Notes: generated by a model from the sequence alone, not told the origin. A stretch of DNA of 6,350 nucleotides from Dehalococcoidia bacterium (GCA_030744635.1 JASLQE010000008.1:1-6350), one strand, 5' to 3'; positions 1 to 5,960 are shown, numbered from the stretch's first letter. Numbers and translations: made by a program.

Positions 1-270
1 AAGGTTGAGCGGTATCACCGCACCATGAAGGGAGGCATCAATCTCCTCCCCTACGAAATGCCGGGTGATCTGGAGGAGGCGATCAGGGCATTCGTCGAAT
101 ACTACAACTACCGTCGCTATCACGAGGGCATCGGCAATGTCACCCCTCATGACGTCTACACCGGTCGGCATCACGAGATCTTGCAACGAAGAAAGGAGGC
201 GAAGACCAAGACACTACAGGCGAGAAGAAGCTACAATAGCACCATCAGGGAGCAGGGCTCAGGGCGCTGA
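1..270 (+). CDS. IS3/IS481-type DDE transposase, C-terminal fragment (5' end outside window)
   Basis: The frame is open from base 1 to the TGA at 268-270 and gives 89 residues. It begins KVERYHRTMK, the last part of a retroviral-integrase-like catalytic core. In IS3 and IS481 transposases the third catalytic acid is the Glu of a G-K-V-E-R or E-S-F block, with a Lys/Arg seven residues later; here E3 and K10 fit. Next come the aromatic YYNYRRYHEGIG block and the N-x-T-P-x-D-V-Y segment that close the core in this family, then a basic tail (QRRKEAKTKTLQARR). The first two acidic residues and the helix-turn-helix must lie upstream. The ATG at 25 is internal and not a real start. The protein would cut and join the ends of its own element. 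Whether the element is intact cannot be judged here. The transposase identity is firm; the choice between IS3 and IS481 is not. Confidence 0.88.
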   Translation, partial: KVERYHRTMKGGINLLPYEMPGDLEEAIRAFVEYYNYRRYHEGIGNVTPHDVYTGRHHEILQRRKEAKTKTLQARRSYNSTIREQGSGR

Positions 271-346
271 TGTGTTACGTTATCAGAGAAGCCCATCTGT
301 CCCGCCTTTGCAGACGACATACAGTCAAGACCATATGGTAACACAT
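270..346. repeat. 9-bp inverted repeat just after the transposase
   Basis: ATGTGTTAC at 270-278 is the exact reverse complement of GTAACACAT at 338-346, leaving a 59-bp interior. It begins in the transposase stop codon and ends before an AT-rich stretch (339-375). It could belong to the right end of the insertion sequence or be chance. I cannot see the left end, so no terminal repeat or target duplication can be assigned. Confidence 0.3.
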
Positions 347-489
347 GTATTGTGTATAATATTAGTGTAAATAATGCAGTTACAGTCAGTGATGCAGACC
401 TGTAGATTACGCCACGGTAGCCGAGATGGGGTTGAGGTTCGCGGAGTTGATGGGCGGGGGGGGTAAGCATGGAACTGCGGCCCCAAGCT

Positions 490-499
490 CATACGTATG
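490..499. promoter_or_regulatory. Perfect 10-bp palindrome, possible operator
   Basis: CATACGTATG reads the same on both strands. It lies about 140 bp upstream of the adaptor start and about 55-90 bp upstream of the weak promoter proposed for the operon. Efflux operons are often controlled by local repressors that bind short palindromes, so an operator is possible. There is no regulator gene in the window, and a 10-bp palindrome can arise by chance. Confidence 0.25.
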
Positions 500-520
500 G
501 GGGAGGAGTTGTATCCGCCT

Positions 521-536
521 TTTGCCCGCAGGCAAA
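521..536 (+). other. Small hairpin upstream of the operon
   Basis: TTTGCC (521-526) pairs perfectly with GGCAAA (531-536) around a four-base CGCA loop. No T-run follows, so it is not a standard terminator. It lies upstream of the proposed promoter and would be in the transcript only if transcription starts further up, for example near the TATAAT at 355-360. Confidence 0.3.
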
Positions 537-551
537 TCGGTAGATCTCCTG

Positions 552-581
552 ATTACAGACGTAGAGTGGATGGACTAATAT
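552..581 (+). promoter_or_regulatory. Weak sigma-70-like promoter candidate for the efflux operon
   Basis: ATTACA (552-557) matches four of six -35 positions, and TAATAT (576-581) matches four of six -10 positions, with an 18-bp spacer. Transcription would start near 588, leaving a leader of about 50 bases before the adaptor ATG. It is the best placed candidate but not a strong one. Confidence 0.25.
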
Positions 582-623
582 AGACGGCGGGGCCGGGTCG
601 TAGCAGCCTTAACCATTGCAAAA

Positions 624-630
624 GGGAAGG
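624..630 (+). promoter_or_regulatory. Ribosome binding site of the adaptor gene
   Basis: GGGAAGG ends ten bases before the ATG at 641. It supports this ATG as the start. The N-terminus that follows is a Lys-rich stub plus a hydrophobic anchor, as expected for this protein family. Confidence 0.55.
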
Positions 631-640
631 AACAAGAGAG

Positions 641-2605
641 ATGAAGGTCTGGAAGAAGATAGGCCTGGTGGTGCTGGCGGCAGTGGTGCTGGGGGGGGGT
701 TATTTGACCGTCAGCAAGGTAATGGGTTCCGGGGACTCGTCTGTCGGCGCGAGAGAGAGGGTAGAGGTGGTGCGGGATAGTATGGATGTGACGGTGAGCG
801 CCAGTGGACCGGTAGTCGCAACCCGCCAGGCGAGCCTCTCTTTCGACTCCGCGGGCACTGTTGTGGAGCTGAGCGTGGAGCTGGCTGACAGGGTGAAGGA
901 AGGACAGGTCTTGGCCAGGTTGCAGACCTCCTCCTTGGAACGGCTGGTGTCCCAAGCGGAGGCCGGTGTTAAGACCGCCCAGCTAAATCTGGAGAAGGCC
1001 CAGGATCCGTTTGATGAGAATGACCTTGCACAGGCAGAGGCGGCGGTAGCACAGGCGGAGGCCGGTGTTAAGACCGCCCAGCTAAATCTGGAGAAGGCCC
1101 AGGACCCGTTTGATGAGAATGACCTTGCACAGGCGGAGGCCGGTGTTAAGACCGCCCAGCTCAGCCTGGACAAGCTGCTGGACCTCTACGATGAGGGGGA
1201 CATCGCCCGGGCGGAGGCCGCCGTGAGTAGTGCCCAGGCCGCCCTCAAGACCGTGGAAGATGCGCTCAAAGACACCCGTGAGCTATATGATGATAATGAC
1301 CTCGCCAATGCCCAGGCATCGGTGCGCAACGCAACAGTGGCCCTGGAGAACGCCCGGCTAAGCCTTGAAAGCACCCTGGTGGCCCAGGCCTCCGCCGTCA
1401 CGGTGGCCGAGAGCGCCGTGTCTGACGGGGAGAAGGCATACAGTCAGGAGATAAACAATTACTATATCCAGGGTTGCTCGCCGCAGGCTTGCTCGCAGAC
1501 AGCGCCGGAGAAACTGGTGGGGAGTGGGGTAGTGGACGAGGTGGTTACGGCATGGCGGAACCTGGAGAAGGCCAGGAGTGACCTGGAGGTCGCCCGTATA
1601 GCACAGACCACGGCAATCGCCGTCGCTGAAAACGTCGTAGACAGGGCGGAGGTCACTCTTGTAAATGCCGAGGAATCCTTGGCGGATGTAATAGAGGGGG
1701 CGGATGCCATTGATATTGAGATAAGGGGGCTTCAGGTATCAAGTGCCGAGGCCGCCCTGAGCCAGGCCCAGTCCGCGCTGGCAGACATAAAGGGAGGGGC
1801 CGATGCCCTGGATATAGAGCAGAGCAAGGTGCAGGTGGAGAGCGCCCAGGCCGCACTGGCGGACATGAGGGCTGCTCCCAAGGCCGTTGACCTGAAGCTG
1901 AGCCAGCGGCAGGTGGAGAGCGCTCAGGCCGCCCTGCTACAGGCCCAGTCCCAACTGGCCCACATGAAGGCCGGTACCCGCTCCGTAGACCTGCAGCTAC
2001 TGGATGTCCAGGCAAGGAACGCCGATATCGCTCTGGCGGAGGCCAGGGAAAGGCTGGACAAGGCCACCATGAGAGCACCGTTTGACGGCCTGGTGGCCGG
2101 TGTCAACAACAAGGTCTGGGACAAGGTGGCAGCCGGTGCCGTGGTTATCAGGCTGGTAGACCCTCAGGGCTTCAAGGTGGAGGCCACCGTGGACGAGCTG
2201 GATGTGTATCAGGTAGAACCCGGGCAGGCGGTCCATATCTCCCTGGACGCAATACCCGGGGATATCCTGTCGGGCACAGTGGTGTCCCTGTCCCCCGTGG
2301 CCCGGAGGGAGACCGGGGTGATAAGCTACAAGGTTACCATAAGCCTACAGCCCATAGAGAACATCACACTGAAGGACGGGTTGACCGCCTCCACCGAGAT
2401 TGTGGTGGAGAGCCGCCAGAATATCCTCCTGGTGCCCAGCCGGGCGGTAACCGTTAGCGGTGGGAAAAGCGTTGTATATCTGATAGTTGATGACAAGGCG
2501 CGGGAACGCGTTATCAGCACCGGCCTGCGCTACGATGGACACATGGAGGTACTGAGCGGTCTCAATGAGGGGGATACGGTGCTGATGCGGGAGAGCAATG
2601 ATTGA
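641..2605 (+). CDS. HlyD/MacA-like efflux adaptor (membrane fusion protein) with a very long coiled-coil hairpin
   Basis: A 654-residue protein, much longer than the roughly 370-400 of typical MacA or YknX. Residues 1-27 form a basic stub and hydrophobic signal anchor, so the rest is extracytoplasmic. Residues about 58-96 are the first half of a lipoyl-like domain (DRVKEGQVLARL). Residues 97-476 are an Ala/Gln/Glu-rich coiled-coil hairpin of about 380 residues. The second lipoyl half starts at 477 (MRAPFDGLVAGV), followed by a beta-barrel (about 510-590) and a C-terminal domain ending LNEGDTVLM. The hairpin carries four acidic hinge motifs in each arm in exact mirror register, near-identical repeats, and Cys279/Cys284 near its tip. 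I do not see the R-L-S tip motif used by TolC-binding adaptors. It overlaps the ATPase gene by 8 nt, so it should work with that transporter. The family assignment is firm; the substrate is unknown. Confidence 0.92.
   Translation: MKVWKKIGLVVLAAVVLGGGYLTVSKVMGSGDSSVGARERVEVVRDSMDVTVSASGPVVATRQASLSFDSAGTVVELSVELADRVKEGQVLARLQTSSLERLVSQAEAGVKTAQLNLEKAQDPFDENDLAQAEAAVAQAEAGVKTAQLNLEKAQDPFDENDLAQAEAGVKTAQLSLDKLLDLYDEGDIARAEAAVSSAQAALKTVEDALKDTRELYDDNDLANAQASVRNATVALENARLSLESTLVAQASAVTVAESAVSDGEKAYSQEINNYYIQGCSPQACSQTAPEKLVGSGVVDEVVTAWRNLEKARSDLEVARIAQTTAIAVAENVVDRAEVTLVNAEESLADVIEGADAIDIEIRGLQVSSAEAALSQAQSALADIKGGADALDIEQSKVQVESAQAALADMRAAPKAVDLKLSQRQVESAQAALLQAQSQLAHMKAGTRSVDLQLLDVQARNADIALAEARERLDKATMRAPFDGLVAGVNNKVWDKVAAGAVVIRLVDPQGFKVEATVDELDVYQVEPGQAVHISLDAIPGDILSGTVVSLSPVARRETGVISYKVTISLQPIENITLKDGLTASTEIVVESRQNILLVPSRAVTVSGGKSVVYLIVDDKARERVISTGLRYDGHMEVLSGLNEGDTVLMRESND
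691..699 (+). repeat. G9 homopolymer inside the adaptor signal anchor
   Basis: Nine consecutive G fall in codons 17-20 (Leu-Gly-Gly-Gly) of the membrane anchor. Slippage by one base would shift frame and abolish the adaptor. The tract may be a contingency locus, a sequencing weak spot, or simply a Gly-rich anchor in a GC-rich genome. Confidence 0.6.
956..1161 (+). repeat. Near-identical in-frame repeats in the adaptor's ascending arm
   Basis: Bases 956-1035 and 1055-1134 are identical except for one T/C difference (1016 versus 1115), at an offset of 99 bp. A third, partial copy matches for 29 bp from 1133 to 1161, at an offset of 78 bp from the second copy. Copies two and three share 35 identical bases (1049-1083 and 1127-1161). 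The protein unit begins QAEAGVKTAQLNLEKAQ and continues with DPFDENDLA. The first copy carries one extra heptad (QAEAAVA). Identity at third codon positions indicates recent duplication or gene conversion. Confidence 0.9.
1679..2053 (+). repeat. Diverged protein-level repeats in the adaptor's descending arm
   Basis: Residues 347-471 break into four units of 33, 26, 33 and 33 residues, starting at L347, L380, L406 and L439. Each opens LA[DH]x[IRK] and has an [IVL]-D-[IL] hinge at unit position 11-13 (D358, D391, D417, D450). Units two to four share VESAQAA-like or related segments. Unlike the ascending arm, the units are not near-identical in DNA. The 26-residue unit lacks one heptad of the 33-residue form. 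Confidence 0.75.
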
Positions 2606-3281
2606 AATTGAGAATGTTACCAAAGTATATGGCATGGGGGCCGTGGAGGTGCACGCCCTTCGTGGGGTCAGCCTCAGGATAGAACAGGGGGAGATGGTGG
2701 CCCTTATGGGGCCTTCCGGGTCCGGAAAGTCCACCCTGATGAGCATCATCGGCTGCCTGGACCAGCCCACTTCGGGGGCCTATGTCCTTGATGGGCTGGA
2801 GGTGAGCAAGCTTACCGATAACCGGCTGGCCGAAATCAGGAACCGTAAGATAGGTTTCGTCTTCCAGACATTTAACCTGTTGCCACGGGTCTCCGCCATA
2901 GCTAATGTAGAGCTACCCCTTATCTATAGCGGCGTCCGGGGCAAGAGACAGGCGCGGGAGGCCCTGGAACGGGTGGGGCTTCTTGGGCGGGCCAGCCACG
3001 GCCCCGCACAGCTCTCCGGTGGTGAGCAGCAGCGGGTGGCCATAGCGCGGGCGCTGGTGAACCACCCCGCAATTATCCTGGCCGATGAGCCTACTGGCAA
3101 CCTGGACAGCAAGGCCGGTGAGGAGATTATGGCTATCTTCGAGGAGCTCAACCGCAAGGAACGGATTACCATCCTGCTGGTAACCCATGACCAGGATGTG
3201 GGCAATATGGCCCAGCGTATCATTCGCCTCAGGGACGGAATGATAATCAAGGAGGAGATAATCCGTGAAGCTGATCGATAG
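2598..3281 (+). CDS. ABC transporter ATPase, LolD/MacB/YknY type
   Basis: A 227-residue nucleotide-binding subunit that should hydrolyse ATP in the cytoplasm to drive the permease encoded next. All motifs are present: Walker A GPSGSGKS (38-45), Q-loop Q90 in VFQTFNLLP, signature LSGGEQQRVAIARAL (139-153), Walker B IILADEP with Glu164 followed by TGNLD, and the H-loop His197. The VFQTFNLLP and DEPTGNLD wording and the length are typical of the LolD/MacB/FtsE group. The start ATG at 2598 lies within the last codons of the adaptor gene (8-nt overlap), which suggests translational coupling. The 3' end overlaps the permease by 17 nt. Nothing is missing, so it should be active. It is a stand-alone ATPase, as in YknY and LolD, and not fused to the membrane domain as in E. 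coli MacB. Confidence 0.96.
   Translation: MIEIENVTKVYGMGAVEVHALRGVSLRIEQGEMVALMGPSGSGKSTLMSIIGCLDQPTSGAYVLDGLEVSKLTDNRLAEIRNRKIGFVFQTFNLLPRVSAIANVELPLIYSGVRGKRQAREALERVGLLGRASHGPAQLSGGEQQRVAIARALVNHPAIILADEPTGNLDSKAGEEIMAIFEELNRKERITILLVTHDQDVGNMAQRIIRLRDGMIIKEEIIREADR
3249..3256 (+). promoter_or_regulatory. Strong Shine-Dalgarno that fixes the GTG start of the permease
   Basis: AAGGAGGA ends eight bases before the GTG at 3265. It lies inside the ATPase coding region, so the permease can be translated by re-initiation from the same message. Its strength explains the use of GTG instead of ATG. Confidence 0.75.
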
Positions 3282-4521
3282 CTTGGTGATGGCCCTCAAG
3301 GCACTGGCTGCCAACAAGCTTCGCTCGGCCCTGACCCTGATTGGCCTGGTGGTAGGGGTGAGCGCCGTAATCATCCTCATGTCCGTGGGCCGGGGAGTGC
3401 AGGCATCTATCACCTCGGTGGTCAGTGACCTGGGCTCCGATGTGCTCTTTGTCATGCCGGGCAGACCGGGGGAAAACCCGCTGTCGGCCTCCATGGCGGC
3501 CATGGGCAAAATAGACGCCCTGACCTGGGAGGACGCCCAGGCCATAGAGCGTTCTGCCGATGCCTCCTCTGTAGGGGCGGTAGCCTCCGTGGTAACCACC
3601 ATGGTAGAGGTGGTGGCCGGCCGGGAAAGCAGGCTCGTGGAGCTGGATGGGACCACCCCTAACTTCAGCGAGATAATCAACTACGCGGTAGACCGTGGCA
3701 TCCACTTTGACCAGGGGCATATGCGGTCCCGGGCCAATGTGGTGGTCCTGGGCGACAAGGTGGCCGAGACCCTTTTTGAAGACTCAGACGCCCTGGGACA
3801 GTATGTAAAGATAAACAGCATCAAGTTCCGGGTTATCGGGATTCTGGAGAAGAAGGGCTCTGTGATGGGGCAGAGCCAGGACGATGTTGTGCTGATGCCC
3901 CTTACCACCGCCCTGGCCAGGATAACCCAAGGGCTCACCCCCCAGGGCCAGCATATCATAGGCAGCATGCTCATAAAGGCCACCGGCCCCGGCGAAGTGG
4001 ACGACGCCAAAGAGCAGATAACCGATATCTTGCGTAAGAGGCACCGTCTCCAGGAGGATGAAGATAGCGATTTCAATATCTCCTCCTTTGAGGAAATCCT
4101 GGCCATCGTGGGCACCATCACGGGCGTCATGACCCTGTTCCTGGCCAGCATCGCCGGCGTCTCGCTGGTGGTGGGGGGCATAGGCGTCATGAACATCATG
4201 CTGGTCTCGGTGAAGGACCGCACCCGGGAGATCGGTATCCGAAGGGCGGTGGGGGCTAAACGGCGGGACATTATGCTGCAGTTCCTTATTGAATCGGCCA
4301 CCCTGAGCTTCAGTGGGGGGTTAATCGGTCTTGCTATTGGCTGGGGCGTGGCCCAGGTGATTTCTGCCGTGGGCAAGGAGTTCGGTATCGGTGCTACAAT
4401 CTCACCTGACATCGTGGTGCTGGCCTTCTCCGTGTCGGTAGGGGTAGGCCTCTTCTCCGGCATCTACCCCGCCACCCGGGCCGCCCGCCTGGACCCCATA
4501 GAGGCCCTGAGGTTCGAATAA
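3265..4521 (+). CDS. MacB/FtsX-family ABC transporter permease (YknZ-like)
   Basis: A 418-residue membrane subunit. Order: short cytoplasmic N-terminus, TM1 (about 21-41), a large extracytoplasmic MacB-type domain (about 42-275), then TM2 (about 283-310), TM3 (about 343-366) and TM4 (about 381-401). Between TM2 and TM3 lies the conserved cytoplasmic helix VKDRTREIGIRRAVGAKRRD (316-335), which couples to the ATPase. The protein ends with the family hallmark GIYPATRAARLDPIEALR. In MacB-type systems this architecture transmits ATP-driven motion to the periplasmic or outer domain and pushes substrate through the adaptor instead of moving it across the membrane. The GTG start at 3265 is supported by a strong ribosome binding site and by TM1 placement. 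It is the third gene of the operon, ending 60 bp before the convergent MFS gene. The substrate is unknown. Confidence 0.95.
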   Translation: MKLIDSLVMALKALAANKLRSALTLIGLVVGVSAVIILMSVGRGVQASITSVVSDLGSDVLFVMPGRPGENPLSASMAAMGKIDALTWEDAQAIERSADASSVGAVASVVTTMVEVVAGRESRLVELDGTTPNFSEIINYAVDRGIHFDQGHMRSRANVVVLGDKVAETLFEDSDALGQYVKINSIKFRVIGILEKKGSVMGQSQDDVVLMPLTTALARITQGLTPQGQHIIGSMLIKATGPGEVDDAKEQITDILRKRHRLQEDEDSDFNISSFEEILAIVGTITGVMTLFLASIAGVSLVVGGIGVMNIMLVSVKDRTREIGIRRAVGAKRRDIMLQFLIESATLSFSGGLIGLAIGWGVAQVISAVGKEFGIGATISPDIVVLAFSVSVGVGLFSGIYPATRAARLDPIEALRFE

Positions 4522-4568
4522 GACCCGTCCCGGTGGCCGCTCACCTGTTTGCTCATCGGGCCATCACT

Positions 4569-4598
4569 GGGCGCGCTGGGCTCAGCCCCAGCCCGCCC
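4569..4598. terminator. GC-rich dyad at the convergent gene junction, possible bidirectional terminator
   Basis: GGGCG-C-GCTGGG (4569-4580) pairs with CCCAGC-C-CGCCC (4587-4598) around a six-base loop: 11 pairs with a single C/C mismatch. It is placed between the ends of the permease and MFS genes and contains the MFS stop codon (4582-4584). No T-run follows on either strand, so it is not a textbook intrinsic terminator. It could still protect 3' ends or slow polymerase. Confidence 0.4.
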
Positions 4599-5919
4599 GT
4601 CGCTTTGCCCTTCTTGGCGCTGCCACCCACAGGGCAATGCAGGCGACAACAAACGAGACTGCGGATATCAGAAAGGCGGGTTGATAGCTGCCTACGGCCT
4701 CGAAGATGTAGCCCCCTAACCACGGGCCTATGGTGCCCCCGACGGCAAAGGCGAACCAGACGAAACCGATGACGGCACCCGCTCTCTGGCCCTGGAACAT
4801 GTCGGTGGCCGCAGCGGCGATGGTCGGCGATGTCATGCCAAACCCCAGGCCGAAGAGAATGGGGTATACATAGAGCATCCATGGCTGGGAGGTATCCCGT
4901 ATCAGCATCAGCACCACTATGCCTGTGACGCCGACTACCGTGCCTATACCGAAAGTGGCCTCTCTGCCGATGCGGTCAGAGACCAGGCCCAGCAGGGCAC
5001 CCACCGACATAAGCACTCCAAACAGGGCCAGAACGGCAGAGGCATATAGCTTGCTGTAGCCCATATCCTCGGCGAAGGCGATATGGTGGGCCACCAGAAT
5101 ATGCTCGGTTATCCCCCAGACGGAGAAGGCACAGAGGCACAGCGCCCAGAAGCGGAGGCTCTTCATGGCTTTGCGTAGCGTCCAATCAGCCACATCCATA
5201 TCCGGGCTGACCCCAGTGCCGGCCGCACCTGTGGTGAGAGCCTGTTCTGCATCGGGGACGGGGGGGGTGGGCGTGGGCTTGAAGCTGCTGCCGTGTAACA
5301 GACCTCTCTCCTGGGGGAAGTTGCGGATTAGGAAGGCTACAGCGGGCAGGAGCAGACCAGCGGCTATAGCGGCTTCCATAACAAATGCGCCTCGCCAGCC
5401 TATCCGCCCTATCAGCAAAGCAACCAGCGGATAGAGGAGATAGGCACCGCCGGAGCCAAAGAACAGCAGGCTGAGGGCCAGGCCGCGTCTGACCGCGAAC
5501 CAGTTGCCTATTATCCTGGTGAAGGGTACCGCTCCCACCAGGCAAATCCCTACCCCCATAAGCAGCCCGAAGGAGAGGTAGAAATGCCAGAGCGCACTAC
5601 CCAGGCTGGAGGTGGCGGCCCCCAGGGCCAGCAGGACCGCCCCCAGACTCATTGTCCTTCGGGCGCCTATCCTGTCCACCAGGGTGCCCGCCACCGGGGC
5701 GGTAACCCCGTAGGCCAGAAGATGCAGGGACAGGATAGCGGCGGCGGCCCCCCGGGACCATTGGAATTCCTCTAACAGGGAGGAAAAAACCACGGCAAAT
5801 GAGTAGCGGACCCCGTAGGCCAGAGCCATAACAAAGATACCAACGACCACTATGACCCAGCCGTAGAAGAACCTGCTGGTTGCCGACGTAGCTGCTTCTC
5901 CGGGGTTATCCTCTATCAG
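4582..5919 (-). CDS. Major facilitator superfamily (MFS) carrier, OxlT/monocarboxylate-like
   Basis: A roughly 445-residue, 12-helix secondary transporter of the inner membrane. From the proposed CTG start, a polar N-terminus leads into FFYGWVIVVVGIF at TM1, an opening typical of the OxlT/monocarboxylate branch. MFS motif A is present after TM2 as GTLVDRIGARR (about 78-88), and a weaker copy follows in the second half (SDRIGREATF, about 314-323). The two six-helix halves are joined by a Pro/Thr-rich linker (about 204-250). The first ordinary start in frame is GTG at 5848-5850, which would remove FYGWVI from TM1 and has no ribosome binding site. Upstream to the stop at 5929-5931 there is no ATG, GTG or TTG, but CTG at 5917-5919 has a good Shine-Dalgarno. 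It is convergent with the efflux operon. The substrate, perhaps an organic acid, is not determined. Confidence 0.92.
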   Translation of the reverse strand: MIEDNPGEAATSATSRFFYGWVIVVVGIFVMALAYGVRYSFAVVFSSLLEEFQWSRGAAAAILSLHLLAYGVTAPVAGTLVDRIGARRTMSLGAVLLALGAATSSLGSALWHFYLSFGLLMGVGICLVGAVPFTRIIGNWFAVRRGLALSLLFFGSGGAYLLYPLVALLIGRIGWRGAFVMEAAIAAGLLLPAVAFLIRNFPQERGLLHGSSFKPTPTPPVPDAEQALTTGAAGTGVSPDMDVADWTLRKAMKSLRFWALCLCAFSVWGITEHILVAHHIAFAEDMGYSKLYASAVLALFGVLMSVGALLGLVSDRIGREATFGIGTVVGVTGIVVLMLIRDTSQPWMLYVYPILFGLGFGMTSPTIAAAATDMFQGQRAGAVIGFVWFAFAVGGTIGPWLGGYIFEAVGSYQPAFLISAVSFVVACIALWVAAPRRAKRRAGWG

Positions 5920-5932
5920 CGGCCTCCCTCAA
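5917..5932 (-). promoter_or_regulatory. Shine-Dalgarno plus putative CTG start codon of the MFS gene
   Basis: On the minus strand TTGAGGGAGG (5932-5923) is followed by CCG and then CTG (5919-5917). The first GAGG is seven bases from the CTG, an ideal distance. An ATA codon directly follows and is a less likely alternative start. The upstream in-frame TGA overlaps the Shine-Dalgarno, so translation cannot begin further up. Confidence 0.5.
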
Positions 5933-5960
5933 GTAATTGTATTACCATTGCCCCATGACC

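Larger units (their letters stand above)
271..640. other. Intergenic region between transposase and efflux operon; no gene seen
   Basis: About 370 bp without a credible coding region. Open frames here are short, lack a ribosome binding site and overlap in several frames. Base composition shifts: 339-375 is AT-rich and contains a perfect TATAAT at 355-360 without a matching -35 box. The rest is G-rich, with a run of eight G at 456-463. The region presumably contains the right end of the insertion sequence and the control region of the operon at 641. I saw no tRNA and no riboswitch class that I recognise. Confidence 0.6.

Noticed and set aside
355..360. Perfect TATAAT as the main promoter of the exporter operon
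   Set aside because: No -35 box lies 16-18 bp upstream and the extended -10 TG is off by one base, so I kept it only as a note.
65..370. Plus-strand open frame of 101 codons overlapping the transposase
   Set aside because: It is out of frame with the conserved transposase sequence, and its product has no recognisable features.
380..640. Riboswitch or small structured RNA upstream of the adaptor
   Set aside because: Local dyads exist, but I could not match any known riboswitch core; a covariance-model search would be needed to support it.
1004..1027. Acidic hinge motif as a true EF-hand calcium site
   Set aside because: The D-P-F-D-E-N-D segment is acidic but lacks the central Gly and the position-12 Glu of an EF-hand loop; calcium binding is only a loose possibility.
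956..1161. CRISPR-like direct repeats
   Set aside because: The repeats are in frame, have no unique spacers between them, and encode coiled-coil segments.
700..1173. Minus-strand open frame with internal repeats opposite the adaptor
   Set aside because: The repeats are simply the antisense reading of the adaptor's near-identical modules.
2913..3680. Minus-strand open frame of 255 codons opposite the ATPase and permease genes
   Set aside because: It lies opposite two unmistakable conserved genes, gives a low-complexity Ser/Thr/Arg-rich protein and has no ribosome binding site; long antisense frames are expected in GC-rich DNA.
3681..4463. Minus-strand open frame of 260 codons opposite the permease
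   Set aside because: It is antisense to the FtsX-type membrane domain, shows no recognisable domain, and its composition is the mirror of the permease codons.
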